Source: Pseudoduganella violacea
GTDB taxonomy: Bacteria; Pseudomonadota; Gammaproteobacteria; Burkholderiales; Burkholderiaceae_D
Length of the DNA stretch: 64,000 nucleotides
Assembly (NCBI RefSeq): GCF_014191875.1
Contig: NZ_JACHXD010000001.1
Coordinates: forward strand, 1-64,000
Direction: 5' to 3'
The translations under genes were made by a program, and so were the position numbers. Shown in pieces: positions 42,630 through 51,970 of this stretch (the stretch's first letter is position 1; every line of letters begins with the position of its first letter). The notes under the pieces were generated by a model that worked only from the letters and a program-made list of their open reading frames with translations, searched no databases and was not told the DNA's origin.

Positions 42630-45600
42630 ATGAACGATCTCACCACCGCCAAGAATCTCGCCGTCGAACCTGAGCAGGCGAAACCTGCCAACAAGGTTCG
42701 TTTCGTTACCGCCGCTTCGCTGTTCGATGGCCATGACGCTTCGATCAATATCATGCGCCGCATCCTGCAATCGAACGGCGTGGAAGTGGTTCACCTGGGC
42801 CATAACCGCTCGGTGGACGATGTGGTGACGGCCGCGCTGGCGGAGGATGTGCAGGGCATCGCCATCTCCAGCTACCAGGGTGGTCACGTCGAATACTTCA
42901 AATACATGATCGACCTGCTGCGCCAGCGCGGCGGCGCGCATATCAAGGTGTTCGGCGGCGGCGGCGGCGTGATCGTGCCGTCCGAAATCGCCGACCTGCA
43001 TGCCTATGGCGTGACGCGCATCTTCAGCCCGGAGGACGGCCAGCGCATGGGCCTCGCCGGCATGATCCAGTGGATGGTGCAGCAGTGCGATATCGACCTG
43101 TCGGCCTATTCCCCGACCTCGCTGGCGCCGCTGCAGGAAGGCGAGATCACCGCGCGCCACCGTCCGCTGGCCCAGCTCATCACCGCGCTGGAAAACGACA
43201 AGGCTTCCGCGCCGCTGCGCGCCGAGCTGCACAAGGCGGCCGAAGGCTTGAAGATTCCCGCCCTGGGCATTACCGGCACCGGCGGCGCGGGCAAATCCTC
43301 GCTGACCGATGAGCTGATCCGCCGCATCCGCCTGGACCAGGGCGACGCGCTGAATATCGCCGTGATTTCGATCGACCCTTCGCGCCGCAAATCGGGCGGC
43401 GCGCTGCTGGGGGACCGTATCCGCATGAACGCGATCAACCCGTGGGCCGGCCAGGCGCGCGTCTTCATGCGTTCGCTGGCCACGCGCGAAGCGGGCTCCG
43501 AGATTTCGCAGGCGCTGCCGGACGTGATCGCGGCCTGCAAGGTGGCGGGCTTCGATCTGGTGATCGTGGAAACCTCGGGCATCGGCCAGGGCGACGCCGC
43601 CATCGTGCCGCATGTGGATGTCAGCATGTATGTGATGACGCCGGAATTCGGCGCCGCCTCGCAGCTGGAAAAAATCGACATGCTCGATTTCGCCGACTTC
43701 ATCGCGATCAATAAATTCGACCGCAAGGGCGCGCAGGACGCGCTGCGCGACGTCGCCAAGCAGTACCAGCGCAACCGCGAATTGTGGAGCAAGCGTCCGG
43801 AGGAAATGCCGGTGTTCGGCACCCAGGCTTCGCGCTTCAACGACGATGGCGTGACGGCCCTGTACCAGGGCTTGCTGCCCAAGCTGGCGCAGTTCGGCCT
43901 GTCCACCAAGGCCGGCATCCTGCCGGTGGAGAACGTGCGCTTCAGCAGCGGCAAGAACGTGATCGTGCCGCCGGCGCGCGCGCGCTACCTGGCTGAAATC
44001 GCCGACACCGTGCGCGGCTATCACAAGAACACGCACAAGCAGGTCAAGCTGGCGCGCGAACGCCAGCAGCTGCAGGAAGCCAAGCGCATGCTGGAAGACG
44101 CGGGCAAGACCGTGGCCGATTTCGACGGCATCATCCTGGAACGCGACCATGCGATGGATGCGGCGTCCAAGAAGCTGCTGGCCATGTGGCCCGATATGCA
44201 GGCCGCCTATTCGGGCGACGAGTATGTGGTGAAAATCCGCGACAAGGAAATCCGCACCGGCCTGATTCAGCACACCCTGTCCGGCACCAAGATCCGCAAG
44301 GTATCGCTGCCCAAATACGCCGACCACGGCGAGCTGCTGCGCTGGCTGATGCTGGAAAACGTGCCCGGCTCCTTCCCCTTCACCGCCGGCGTATTCGCCT
44401 TCAAGCGCGAGGGCGAAGACCCGACCCGCATGTTCGCCGGTGAAGGCGACGCCTTCCGTACCAACCGCCGCTTCAAGCTGGTGTCCGAAGGCCTGGACGC
44501 GAAGCGCCTGTCCACCGCCTTCGACTCGGTGACGCTGTACGGCGCCGATCCGGCCCTGCGTCCCGACATTTACGGCAAGGTGGGCAACTCTGGCGTGTCC
44601 ATCGCCACGCTGGACGATATGAAGGTGCTGTACGACGGCTTCAATCTGTGCAGCCCAAGCACCTCGGTATCGATGACCATCAACGGCCCGGCCCCGACCA
44701 TTCTCGCCATGTTCATGAACACCGCCATCGACCAGCAGGTCGAGAAGTTCGTGGAAGAGAACAAGCGCCAGCCGACCGAGGACGAAGCGGCGAAGATCAA
44801 AGCCTGGGTGCTGCAGAACGTGCGCGGCACAGTGCAGGCCGACATCCTGAAGGAAGACCAGGGCCAGAACACCTGCATCTTCTCCACCGAGTTCTCGCTG
44901 AAGGTGATGGGCGATATCCAGGAATACTTCGTCCACAACGAGGTGCGCAATTTCTACTCGGTGTCGATCTCCGGCTACCACATCGCCGAAGCGGGCGCGA
45001 ATCCGATTTCGCAACTGGCCTTCACACTGTCGAACGGCTTCACCTTCGTGGAAGCGTATCTGGCGCGCGGCATGCACATCGACGATTTCGCGCCGAATCT
45101 GTCCTTCTTCTTCTCCAACGGCATGGACCCGGAATACACGGTGCTGGGCCGCGTGGCGCGCCGCATCTGGGCCGTGACCATGAAGGACAAATACGGCGCC
45201 AACGACCGCAGCCAGAAGCTCAAGTACCACATCCAGACTTCGGGCCGCTCGCTGCATGCGCAGGAAATCGACTTCAACGATATCCGCACCACGCTGCAGG
45301 CGCTGATCGCGATCTACGACAACTGCAACTCCCTGCACACCAACGCCTACGACGAGGCGATCACCACGCCGACCGACGAATCGGTGCGCCGCGCGCTGGC
45401 GATCCAGCTCATCATCAACCGCGAGTGGGGTCTGGCGAAGAACGAGAATCCGAACCAGGGTTCCTTCATCATCGAAGAGCTGACCGATATGGTGGAAGAA
45501 GCCGTGCTGCAGGAGTTCGAGCGCATCGCCGAGCGTGGCGGCGTGCTGGGCGCCATGGAAACCGGCTACCAGCGCGGCAAGATCCAGGAAGAGTCGCTGC

Positions 45601-45923
45601 TGTATGAGCACAAGAAGCACGACGGCTCCCTGCCCATCATCGGCGTCAACACCTTCCGCAACCCGAAAGGCAGCGAAGCCCCGGCAACCATCGAACTGGC
45701 GCGCTCCACCGACGACGAGAAGCAATCGCAGCTCACCCGTCTGGAGGAGTTCCACACCCGCCATGCCGATGCCGCCCCCGCCGCCCTGGCCGCGCTGCAG
45801 AAAGCCGCCATCGACAACGAAAACGTGTTCGCCAAGCTGATGGACGCGGCCCGCGTCTGCTCCCTGGGCCAGATCACGACCGCCCTGTTCGAAGTCGGCG
45901 GCCAGTATCGCCGCAATATGTAA
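42630..45923 (+). CDS. icmF: Fused isobutyryl-CoA mutase IcmF
   Basis: IcmF interconverts isobutyryl-CoA and n-butyryl-CoA (and related acyl-CoAs) using adenosylcobalamin. The 1097-residue chain has the B12-binding domain first, with D33-x-H35-x-x-S38 ([14 protein letters not shown]) and a downstream GG motif. The G-protein chaperone follows, with Walker A GTGGAGKS (216-223), and then the mutase domain, starting around residue 530 ([20 protein letters not shown]). The MeaI-like chaperone in the middle is diagnostic of IcmF rather than methylmalonyl-CoA mutase. The start at 42630 is chosen over 42606. A palindromic promoter precedes it and a terminator follows. Confidence 0.95.
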   Translation: MNDLTTAKNLAVEPEQAKPANKVRFVTAASLFDGHDASINIMRRILQSNGVEVVHLGHNRSVDDVVTAALAEDVQGIAISSYQGGHVEYFKYMIDLLRQRGGAHIKVFGGGGGVIVPSEIADLHAYGVTRIFSPEDGQRMGLAGMIQWMVQQCDIDLSAYSPTSLAPLQEGEITARHRPLAQLITALENDKASAPLRAELHKAAEGLKIPALGITGTGGAGKSSLTDELIRRIRLDQGDALNIAVISIDPSRRKSGGALLGDRIRMNAINPWAGQARVFMRSLATREAGSEISQALPDVIAACKVAGFDLVIVETSGIGQGDAAIVPHVDVSMYVMTPEFGAASQLEKIDMLDFADFIAINKFDRKGAQDALRDVAKQYQRNRELWSKRPEEMPVFGTQASRFNDDGVTALYQGLLPKLAQFGLSTKAGILPVENVRFSSGKNVIVPPARARYLAEIADTVRGYHKNTHKQVKLARERQQLQEAKRMLEDAGKTVADFDGIILERDHAMDAASKKLLAMWPDMQAAYSGDEYVVKIRDKEIRTGLIQHTLSGTKIRKVSLPKYADHGELLRWLMLENVPGSFPFTAGVFAFKREGEDPTRMFAGEGDAFRTNRRFKLVSEGLDAKRLSTAFDSVTLYGADPALRPDIYGKVGNSGVSIATLDDMKVLYDGFNLCSPSTSVSMTINGPAPTILAMFMNTAIDQQVEKFVEENKRQPTEDEAAKIKAWVLQNVRGTVQADILKEDQGQNTCIFSTEFSLKVMGDIQEYFVHNEVRNFYSVSISGYHIAEAGANPISQLAFTLSNGFTFVEAYLARGMHIDDFAPNLSFFFSNGMDPEYTVLGRVARRIWAVTMKDKYGANDRSQKLKYHIQTSGRSLHAQEIDFNDIRTTLQALIAIYDNCNSLHTNAYDEAITTPTDESVRRALAIQLIINREWGLAKNENPNQGSFIIEELTDMVEEAVLQEFERIAERGGVLGAMETGYQRGKIQEESLLYEHKKHDGSLPIIGVNTFRNPKGSEAPATIELARSTDDEKQSQLTRLEEFHTRHADAAPAALAALQKAAIDNENVFAKLMDAARVCSLGQITTALFEVGGQYRRNM

Positions 45924-45931
45924 TCCCACCG

Positions 45932-45958
45932 GGAGGCGCGTCCGCGCCTCCCTTTTCC
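45932..45958 (+). terminator. Rho-independent terminator of icmF
   Basis: GGGAGGCGC and GCGCCTCCC pair around GTCC, followed by TTTTCCCT, 9 bases after the icmF stop. Confidence 0.85.
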
Positions 45959-45998
45959 CTCAAGTGCTACACTGAATCCGATAGATACGGAGGCAGTC

Positions 45999-46241
45999 AT
46001 GGCAAGCTTTCAACTCACCCTTCCCGACGATCTCGCCGAACAAGCGGCCGAATTCGGTCTACTCGATCCCTCAGCTATCGCCGACCTTCTGCGCGCCGAA
46101 ATCCGGCGACAGATCATGCACAAAATCTCCGCCGGGATTGCAAGTCTGGAGTCATCTGACGAGGTGCCGATGAGCGAAGAGGATGTCCAAGCCGAAGTAC
46201 GCGTTGTGCGGGATACACAGCGTGTACCGGCTCGTGCTTGA
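45999..46241 (+). CDS. Antitoxin of a PIN-domain toxin pair
   Basis: An 80-residue protein with a ribbon-helix-helix-like N-terminus (MASFQLTLPDDLAEQAAEFG, IADLLRAEIRRQI) and an acidic C-terminal half (SSDEVPMSEEDVQAEVRVVR) suited to bind the toxin. It has a good GGAGG site. Its end overlaps the start of the PIN-domain gene, the usual coupling of antitoxin and toxin. A paralogue lies at 46723-46974. Confidence 0.75.
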   Translation: MASFQLTLPDDLAEQAAEFGLLDPSAIADLLRAEIRRQIMHKISAGIASLESSDEVPMSEEDVQAEVRVVRDTQRVPARA

Positions 46242-46647
46242 TACCAATGTAATAATTTCCGCACTCTTGTGGCGTGGCACGCCCAATCAATTACTGACCA
46301 CAGCAGCAAGTGGTCTTGACGTCTTATACACCTGCCAGGAGATACTTTCTGAACTCAGGACAGTTTTACAGCGGGCCAAATTCACATCCAGATTGCGTAG
46401 CTATGGCAGTACTCCAGATCAGCTGACAAGTTATTTCGCCTTGTTGGCAAATCAGGTGCAATTGACGCTCCCCATTCCTTCGATTACCGGCGATCCTGCG
46501 GACGATATGGTACTGGCCTGTGGTGTTGCCGCCAGCGCCGATTTTATCGTTACGGGGGATACTGGCTTACTCAATATCTCCTGTTATCGCGGCATCCCGG
46601 TTGCCTCTCCGCGCATGGCTTTGAAAAAAATCGAGCAGCATCCGTAA
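46222..46647 (+). CDS. PIN-domain toxin (putative RNase, COG1569-like)
   Basis: PIN-domain toxins are metal-dependent ribonucleases. With a GTG start at 46222 the protein reads VYRLVLDTNVIISALLWRGT, the family's usual opening, and has about 141 residues. Acidic active-site residues are visible in LDTN, EILSELR, DPADDMVLA and VTGDTGLL, so catalysis is plausible. An in-frame ATG at 46183 would add 13 residues (SKPKYALCGIHS) that are not family-like. It overlaps the antitoxin gene by 20 bases. Confidence 0.8.
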   Translation: MYRLVLDTNVIISALLWRGTPNQLLTTAASGLDVLYTCQEILSELRTVLQRAKFTSRLRSYGSTPDQLTSYFALLANQVQLTLPIPSITGDPADDMVLACGVAASADFIVTGDTGLLNISCYRGIPVASPRMALKKIEQHP

Positions 46648-46722
46648 GCTAGCGGTATATCAAAACAACTCGGCGATCACACTTTTACACTAGTCACTCT
46701 TATTCACAATGGAGGGACCGAG

Positions 46723-46974
46723 ATGGCAACGATACAGATTTCCCTGCCGCGTGAGCTGGCGGAAGAGGCGGCGACGCTGGGTTTGTTGAAATCGCAAGTA
46801 CTGGCCGAGCTGCTGCGCGATGAGATCCGGCGGCGCACCTTCAGCGAGCTGTTTGCGCAGGCCGATCCAAGTCTGAGGCTGAGCGAGCCGCCAGCCGACG
46901 AGGCTCAACATCCCGACCGCCGCAGCAACCGCAGTCCGCGCAATATGCATCGCCCGCCCAAATCCTGCTGCTAA
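46723..46974 (+). CDS. Orphan antitoxin-like protein, paralogue of 45999-46241
   Basis: The first 42 residues (MATIQISLPRELAEEAATLG, LLKSQVLAELLRDEIRRR) closely match the antitoxin upstream, but the C-terminal half is different and basic/proline-rich (RRSNRSPRNMHRPPKSCC). No toxin gene follows: the next gene is convergent and its stop overlaps this one by four bases. It looks like a duplicated antitoxin whose toxin was lost. A GGAGG site precedes the ATG. Confidence 0.6.
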   Translation: MATIQISLPRELAEEAATLGLLKSQVLAELLRDEIRRRTFSELFAQADPSLRLSEPPADEAQHPDRRSNRSPRNMHRPPKSCC

Positions 46975-48131
46975 ACGCCATCCTCGCCGGACAGAAATTC
47001 CGGCGCTGCCAGCAGCCATTCGGCCAGCTGGTGGTCTTCGATTTCATACACGCCGCGCGCCGCCTGGTAAATGATCTGCTCCGTCAGCAGGCGCTCCACG
47101 GCCACCTGCACCTGGCGCGCCGTTAAAGGCTCGCCTTCGATGCCGACCGCCTGCGCCAGTTGTCGCCGCGTCTCTTCGATGTACAGCGGCTGGCGCGCGA
47201 CGATGGCACGGATTACGCCGCGGTCCAGCGGACGCATTTCCATCAGCCGTTCCGCATAGCCGGATGCTTCGCGCGAGTCGGCCAGCACACGCTGGGCCAC
47301 GCCGAGAATATCGGTGCCGCCCATCTTCATCAGGCGCTCGACCGCATCATGGAACAGGCCCGGCGTATGGCTCAGCGCGTCGAAGGCCGCGTTGGCCTGG
47401 GCCGGGTCCAGCGTCCGTCCGGTGGCTTGCTGAAAAGAGGCCGACATGAATTCGACAAAGCCGCTGTCGAGATCGGGGAAGTCGGTGCTTTGGCTGAACT
47501 GGAACAGCGGCGCCTTGATCTGGCTGAACATCAGCTGCAGGCGGTTACGCGAGGAGCCGGTGAACACCGTCTTCACGCTGCGCTTGCGCACATCAAGCGT
47601 GGTGCGCAAGGCCGCCACCAGTTCGGTGAATTCGGGCTTGGCCAGATGCTGGATTTCGTCGAAGGCAATCAGCACCTTGCCTTTGGACTCCGCCACCACC
47701 GCATCGATCAATTCGGGAAGCCGCTGCAACTGCGCCTGGCTGGCGTCGCCCTTGGCGTGGAATTCGGCTTCGGCCTTGAGCTTGCCCACCGGCCCCAGGT
47801 CCAGTTCCAGATTGGCTTTCTTGAAAGGCTTGAGCAGCTTGTTTTGCAGCTTGGCGCCGAAGGTCTTGGGCTTGGCCGCCTGCGACAGCGCGAGCAGCAG
47901 CGCCGCCAGCGGGTCGCTGCGGTTCTGCCACATGCTGCAGTAGACAGTCAGATAGCCTTGGGCTTCGGCGGCCGGGAACAAATCCTCCAGCAGGAATTCG
48001 GTCTTGCCCTTGCGGCGCGGCGCGAACAGCACCAGCGAGGAAATCAGGCCGGCGCGCAAAGTCTCCAGATAGGCATCGGCCAGCGCCTTGCGCGGATAGT
48101 GCCAGCGGATCTCTTCAGCGTGATTTACCAT
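46971..48131 (-). CDS. AAA family ATP-binding protein
   Basis: A 386-residue cytoplasmic ATPase. Walker A-like APRRKGKT (37-44), Walker B VLIAFDEIQHL, a sensor-like KTVFTGSSRNRL and a C-terminal winged-helix-like part (LTARQVQVAVERLLTEQIIY) resemble the archaeal-type/MoxR-unrelated ATPases often annotated simply as ATP-binding protein. A helical middle insert (KKANLELDLGPVGKLKAEAE) is present. Substrate unknown. The gene stands alone behind a clear inverted repeat (48153-48173), so autorepression is possible. Confidence 0.75.
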   Translation of the reverse strand: MVNHAEEIRWHYPRKALADAYLETLRAGLISSLVLFAPRRKGKTEFLLEDLFPAAEAQGYLTVYCSMWQNRSDPLAALLLALSQAAKPKTFGAKLQNKLLKPFKKANLELDLGPVGKLKAEAEFHAKGDASQAQLQRLPELIDAVVAESKGKVLIAFDEIQHLAKPEFTELVAALRTTLDVRKRSVKTVFTGSSRNRLQLMFSQIKAPLFQFSQSTDFPDLDSGFVEFMSASFQQATGRTLDPAQANAAFDALSHTPGLFHDAVERLMKMGGTDILGVAQRVLADSREASGYAERLMEMRPLDRGVIRAIVARQPLYIEETRRQLAQAVGIEGEPLTARQVQVAVERLLTEQIIYQAARGVYEIEDHQLAEWLLAAPEFLSGEDGV

Positions 48132-48152
48132 GAATTACCATCAGGGAATGTA

Positions 48153-48173
48153 ATTACAATACCCTATTGTAAT
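48153..48173. promoter_or_regulatory. Inverted repeat operator upstream of the AAA ATPase gene
   Basis: ATTACAAT and ATTGTAAT are perfect 8-bp arms around ACCCT, 22 bases upstream of the ATPase ATG. Related half-sites (TGAATTACCAT, TTCAATGTAA) lie on both sides, suggesting a multi-site operator overlapping the promoter. Confidence 0.55.
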
Positions 48174-48185
48174 TCAATGTAAAAG

Positions 48186-48470
48186 CTAGTCGAACACGAT
48201 TGAAACACCGGAATCGTCTCTTACCTCGCGGGCAATGCGTTGCAGCCCGTTGAAGAATTGCGCTGTTTGTTTCTGCAGATTGCCGGTGTTGCAGACCCTG
48301 ATCCGGCATTCGCCCGGCCAGCCTGGACCGCCGCCCGAAACAGCATCCCAGAAAGCGCTCAGATTCCGGCCAAAAACCTGCGCGCCATCAGGGCGGATGG
48401 TTTCAAGGTAGAGCCGCCAGAAATCGCCCTCCGAACTGATTTTCGAGCAGTCGAGCAGATAGGTCTTCAT
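48186..48470 (-). CDS. Barstar family protein
   Basis: Barstar proteins bind and inhibit barnase-type ribonucleases. The 94-residue protein has the recognisable pattern MKTYLLDCSKISSEGDFWRL, then VFGRNLSAFWDAVSGGGPGW and a C-terminal helix. The N-L-x-A-x-W-D box is the family signature. Start at 48470 has TAGGA upstream; the longer frame to 48533 overlaps the neighbour. No barnase-like gene is seen nearby, so its partner is not in the window. Third gene of a three-gene minus-strand group. Confidence 0.8.
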   Translation of the reverse strand: MKTYLLDCSKISSEGDFWRLYLETIRPDGAQVFGRNLSAFWDAVSGGGPGWPGECRIRVCNTGNLQKQTAQFFNGLQRIAREVRDDSGVSIVFD

Positions 48471-48487
48471 TGGCGTCCTAGGCGGCA

Positions 48488-48805
48488 TTACATCGGGAGA
48501 GAAAAAGGGGTGCCCGATTTTTGCGGACACCATCCTTGAGCGAGAGCATGGCGGATGATTGCGGCGACCTGCCCCGGCTTCACGCTCAAGTAATTATCCG
48601 AAGATTCTATATGTGGGAAGTCCAGCCAATAGTCGCGGCTACGCAGCCCTTCCACCTTGAGGATTGAAGCATCACCGCTCTCGATTTGAATGATCAGGTT
48701 CAGCGTGAAGTGCCCGTCATCGCTGGCTCCGGACTTTGAAATCACGTAGCGGTAGCGGACTTCATCCACTTCGATAGCGCGGCTCTTTTTCCTTGGGAAG
48801 CTCAT
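48488..48805 (-). CDS. Hypothetical protein (105 aa)
   Basis: A soluble protein starting MSFPRKKSRAIEVDEVRYRY. It contains a predicted beta-rich middle (DGHFTLNLIIQIESGD) and an ending VAAIIRHALAQGWCPQKSGT. Similar small proteins occur as hypothetical genes near toxin-immunity clusters, to my recollection; no function is known. It lies 9 bases after the 272-residue gene and 17 before the barstar gene, so all three are probably co-transcribed. Confidence 0.6.
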   Translation of the reverse strand: MSFPRKKSRAIEVDEVRYRYVISKSGASDDGHFTLNLIIQIESGDASILKVEGLRSRDYWLDFPHIESSDNYLSVKPGQVAAIIRHALAQGWCPQKSGTPFSLPM

Positions 48806-48814
48806 TTCGAGAAC

Positions 48815-49633
48815 CTATTCATGGCACTCCCGCAAAACGTCGGCGAAGACTTCATCGGCCAACGCGCCCAGCGTCGGCAGCACATCTTGAAGCCAGATGG
48901 CACCATGCCGATCGGGCGAAGCATATGGTTCTTGATCCTTCAGCAGATACGTCCCCACCTCAATCACTGAGGCGGAATCTTCAATGCCGCAAGCAATGAT
49001 GGCCTCAATCGGCGCGCGCAAAAGCTCCCGCGTCAAGTGAGGGCGCAGCAGGCATGCCGGCGCGATGATACAAAAAATCTGCTGGACGGCGCAAAAAGCA
49101 TTGGTCGGCCAGTACGTTTTTTCAATCTGCTCGAGCAACTCCTGGTCGCTCACCGTGCCGGGATTCAATCGCGCTTGTTCGTACAGCGCAAATAGTGGCG
49201 CAGCCCTCGCGACGTCAGCAATGCAGGACAGAGGTCCAGGGAACTGCAGCGTTGCCTCCTGGAGCGGGACGCTAAAGCGAAAAACAGCGCCCGCCGTTGA
49301 CAATACCCGCACCCAGCCACCCTCGGCTTCTATCCGATCGAAGGGATTGGACTGCTCCGAAACAAATGTCCAGATCGGCTCGTGATTTTGCAGCGACTCC
49401 AAAACAACGACGCCGATTGAGCCGTGTTCCAAAGCCTCGCCGCACTTCACCATGTACTGCCCACCGGACAACTCCTTCTGCGCCAGGATCGCGACATTGA
49501 GCCAATCATCGGACTCTTGTCCCGCATGAACTCGGACCATTCCGCTGTCCTGTACTGCGTATAACTCGCCGTTGGCGCACACGAGGCCATTGAAGCTGCG
49601 CACTTCCTGGTTTTCCCACTTTGTAGCGATCAC
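48815..49633 (-). CDS. Hypothetical protein (272 aa), first gene of the barstar group
   Basis: A soluble protein whose N-terminal ~110 residues suggest a beta-propeller-like or WD-like pattern (MIATKWENQEVRSFNGLVCA, NGELYAVQDSGMVRVHAG). The helical C-terminal half contains LLEQIEKTYWPTNAFCAVQQ. I do not recognise the family. No signal peptide. The position ahead of a 105-residue protein and a barstar suggests an immunity-type cassette. Confidence 0.55.
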   Translation of the reverse strand: MIATKWENQEVRSFNGLVCANGELYAVQDSGMVRVHAGQESDDWLNVAILAQKELSGGQYMVKCGEALEHGSIGVVVLESLQNHEPIWTFVSEQSNPFDRIEAEGGWVRVLSTAGAVFRFSVPLQEATLQFPGPLSCIADVARAAPLFALYEQARLNPGTVSDQELLEQIEKTYWPTNAFCAVQQIFCIIAPACLLRPHLTRELLRAPIEAIIACGIEDSASVIEVGTYLLKDQEPYASPDRHGAIWLQDVLPTLGALADEVFADVLRECHE

Positions 49634-49648
49634 TTTGATGATCCTTGC

Positions 49649-50659
49649 TCAGTGTGGACAGGAACCGGCCGTGGCACCGGCCAGAAGCACCGGCTGCCAC
49701 AGCTCCTGCAAGGACTCGGCGGGCGCGCCTTCGATCAGGGACAGCAGCATCTGGCTCATGCGCGCGCCGGCGCGGCGGGCATCCGGCTGGTCGATGGTGG
49801 TGACGTCGAGGCCGACCAGGGTATCGGCCACGCTGCCCCAGACAATGACCGACATCTCCTTGCCAATCTCGATGCCCGCATCCATCAGCGCGCGCACGGC
49901 GCCGACGCCGGACAGGTGATTATCCACCACCACCGCTGTCGGACGGTCGGTGCATTCGAGCAGCTGCTGCATGGCCTGGTAGCCGCTGCGGCGGTCGATG
50001 GTGTCGCCGATCATCCAGCGCGGATCGGCGCGCAGTCCCGCCTCCGCCATCATGGCGAGGAAGCTTTCCTTGCGCTGGCAGGCGAAGTTCATTTGCAGCG
50101 GGGCGCTGAGCAAGCCGATGCGCTGGTGGCCGAGGCTCAGCAAGCGTCCCAGCGCCAGGCGGATGCCTGATTCGTTATCGTAGTCGAACCAGGCGTAAGG
50201 CGTATCAAGCCGCGTGCGGCCATGGGCGACAAAGGGGAAGCCCGCCTTGCACAGATAGGCGATGCGCTCGTCATGCACCATGGTGCGGCTGACCACCAGG
50301 CCGTCGACGCGCTTGCCGCGCACCATCTGCTCGTAGGACGGCAGCTCGTTCGCCTGCGAAACCGGGGCGATGATGAGGTTCATGCGCGCCGCTTCCAGCG
50401 CTTCAGACATGCCGCCCACGACATCGAGGAACATGGAATCGCCCAGGTCCGCCGGCAACAGGGGATAGATTATGCCGAGCACATTGCTGCGGCCCACGGC
50501 GAGGCTGCGCGCCATGGGGTTCGCTTCGTATCCGGCTTCGCGCGCCGCCTCCAGCACGCGCTGGCGGGTCTTGTCATTTACTTCGGGATAACCGTTGAGG
50601 GCGCGGCTTACCGTTGTCTTCGACATGCCAAGAAGATTGGCAAGGCTCTTTAAATTCAT
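49649..50659 (-). CDS. LacI-family regulator of the alpha-glucoside operon
   Basis: A 336-residue LacI protein: helix-turn-helix MNLKSLANLLGMSKTTVSRA, hinge (NPMARSLAVGRSNVLGI), then a periplasmic-binding-protein-like domain (IIYPLLPADLGDSMFLDVVG). It is the last gene of the minus-strand operon GH65-pgmB-MFS-lacI, 12 bases after the MFS gene. The recognition helix (KTTVSRALNG) fits operators with a CCGG-type centre, like the CAAACCGGTTTG site before the GH65 gene, so it most likely represses its own operon until the sugar or a derivative appears. Confidence 0.88.
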   Translation of the reverse strand: MNLKSLANLLGMSKTTVSRALNGYPEVNDKTRQRVLEAAREAGYEANPMARSLAVGRSNVLGIIYPLLPADLGDSMFLDVVGGMSEALEAARMNLIIAPVSQANELPSYEQMVRGKRVDGLVVSRTMVHDERIAYLCKAGFPFVAHGRTRLDTPYAWFDYDNESGIRLALGRLLSLGHQRIGLLSAPLQMNFACQRKESFLAMMAEAGLRADPRWMIGDTIDRRSGYQAMQQLLECTDRPTAVVVDNHLSGVGAVRALMDAGIEIGKEMSVIVWGSVADTLVGLDVTTIDQPDARRAGARMSQMLLSLIEGAPAESLQELWQPVLLAGATAGSCPH

Positions 50660-50671
50660 CGTACAAACGGT

Positions 50672-51940
50672 TCAGTGCTGTCCCGAAATTATAGCCGAGG
50701 CATCATAGCCATCAGAACCACCGTCGACCGCCTTTTTGAAGAAATACAACATAATCAGCACGATCGAGATCGGCACCAGGGTCAAATAGAAAGCAAAGTG
50801 GCCGCTGAAGTTACCGAACACATAGCCGGTAATCAGCGAGCCGGTGGTGCCGCCCAGCGCCGAGAAAATCACCAGCAGGCCAGTCATGGCGGAATGCTGA
50901 TTCTTCGGCAGAGAGCTGAGCATCACCGAATTAATGCCCGGATATATGGGGGCCATGAACAGCCCTATCAAGGGGAAAAGAAAAGCGGCGATGGGCGCGC
51001 GCGACCAGCTGATGTCCGGATCGAGCACCACATTGTGCGTCAGGGGCAGCGCCAGCAGCACCATGGCGCCCATGCCCAGCACGCAGGCATTCATCACGGG
51101 ATACCAGTTCAGGCGGCGCATCAGCACCCCGGCCGACAATCGTCCCACCGCCAGGCAGGCGGCAAAGATGCTGGTCACTTGCACGCTCATGGCAGTGGGC
51201 AGTTTCAGGATCTCGTTATTGAAGGTGGGCAGCCAGGTGCCGACGCTCTGCTCCACCAGCACGTACAGGAAGGCGGTGATGACGAAGATGCAGACTAGGG
51301 GCTTGAAGAACAGCTTGAGCATCTCGGCAAAGTCCTGCGCCAGGCTGCGGTCTTCCGGCAGGGCCGCCAGGTGCTCGTCGAAGGGCGTGGCGAGCAGCAG
51401 CATGAAGGTCGCCGCGCACAGCCCGGCCAGCAGCCAATACACTTGCAGCCAGCTTTGCGATTGCGGATTGGCGGAGTCGATGAAGTAGCCGAATACCCAG
51501 TAGGCACTGAGCACGCCGATCATGAAGAAGCCTTCCAGCGTATTCATGATGCCCGCGTGCTGCTTGCGGTCCACCGAGATCAGCCCGATGGTGGAATACA
51601 CCGATACCTTGACCAGTGCGAAAGCCACGCCGACGCAGAGGAAAAGCATCTTGGTGGTGAGGAAGCCAGGCAGCAGCGGCATGGCGCTGCTGGCCGCCGT
51701 GACGATGGCCAGCCCGGCCAGCATGGCGTTCTTGTAGCCGAAGCGCGGCAGGAAGGACGCCACGAGGAAGGACACAATCGCAATGGGCAGATCCTTGAAG
51801 CCTTCCAGCACGCTGGCACCGGACTTGCTGACGCCATAGTTGTTGATGACTTGAAGGATGACCGTGCCCACGCTATTGAGCAGGATGGCGAATACGAAGT
51901 AAATCAGGAACAGGATGAACAGAATGCGCTGCTTCTTCAT
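50672..51940 (-). CDS. MFS sugar transporter
   Basis: A 422-residue major facilitator with 12 predicted membrane helices, from LFILFLIYFVFAILLNSVGT to FAFYLTLVPISIVLIMLYFF, and a central loop. It is related to the sugar/proton-symporter group (FucP/SglT-like). Given its neighbours it should import the disaccharide (or oligosaccharide) that the GH65 enzyme cleaves. About 30 bases separate it from pgmB. Confidence 0.85.
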   Translation of the reverse strand: MKKQRILFILFLIYFVFAILLNSVGTVILQVINNYGVSKSGASVLEGFKDLPIAIVSFLVASFLPRFGYKNAMLAGLAIVTAASSAMPLLPGFLTTKMLFLCVGVAFALVKVSVYSTIGLISVDRKQHAGIMNTLEGFFMIGVLSAYWVFGYFIDSANPQSQSWLQVYWLLAGLCAATFMLLLATPFDEHLAALPEDRSLAQDFAEMLKLFFKPLVCIFVITAFLYVLVEQSVGTWLPTFNNEILKLPTAMSVQVTSIFAACLAVGRLSAGVLMRRLNWYPVMNACVLGMGAMVLLALPLTHNVVLDPDISWSRAPIAAFLFPLIGLFMAPIYPGINSVMLSSLPKNQHSAMTGLLVIFSALGGTTGSLITGYVFGNFSGHFAFYLTLVPISIVLIMLYFFKKAVDGGSDGYDASAIISGQH

Positions 51941-51970
51941 GGTGTCTCCGTGCTTCTTGTCGTTGTGCGT

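Noticed and set aside
42618..45929. A 1103-codon open frame on the strand opposite icmF (and similar long minus-strand frames at 38771-41365 and 56119-58536)
   Set aside because: High-GC genes leave long antisense frames; the products are Arg/His/Val-rich with no family motifs, while the plus-strand proteins are clear.
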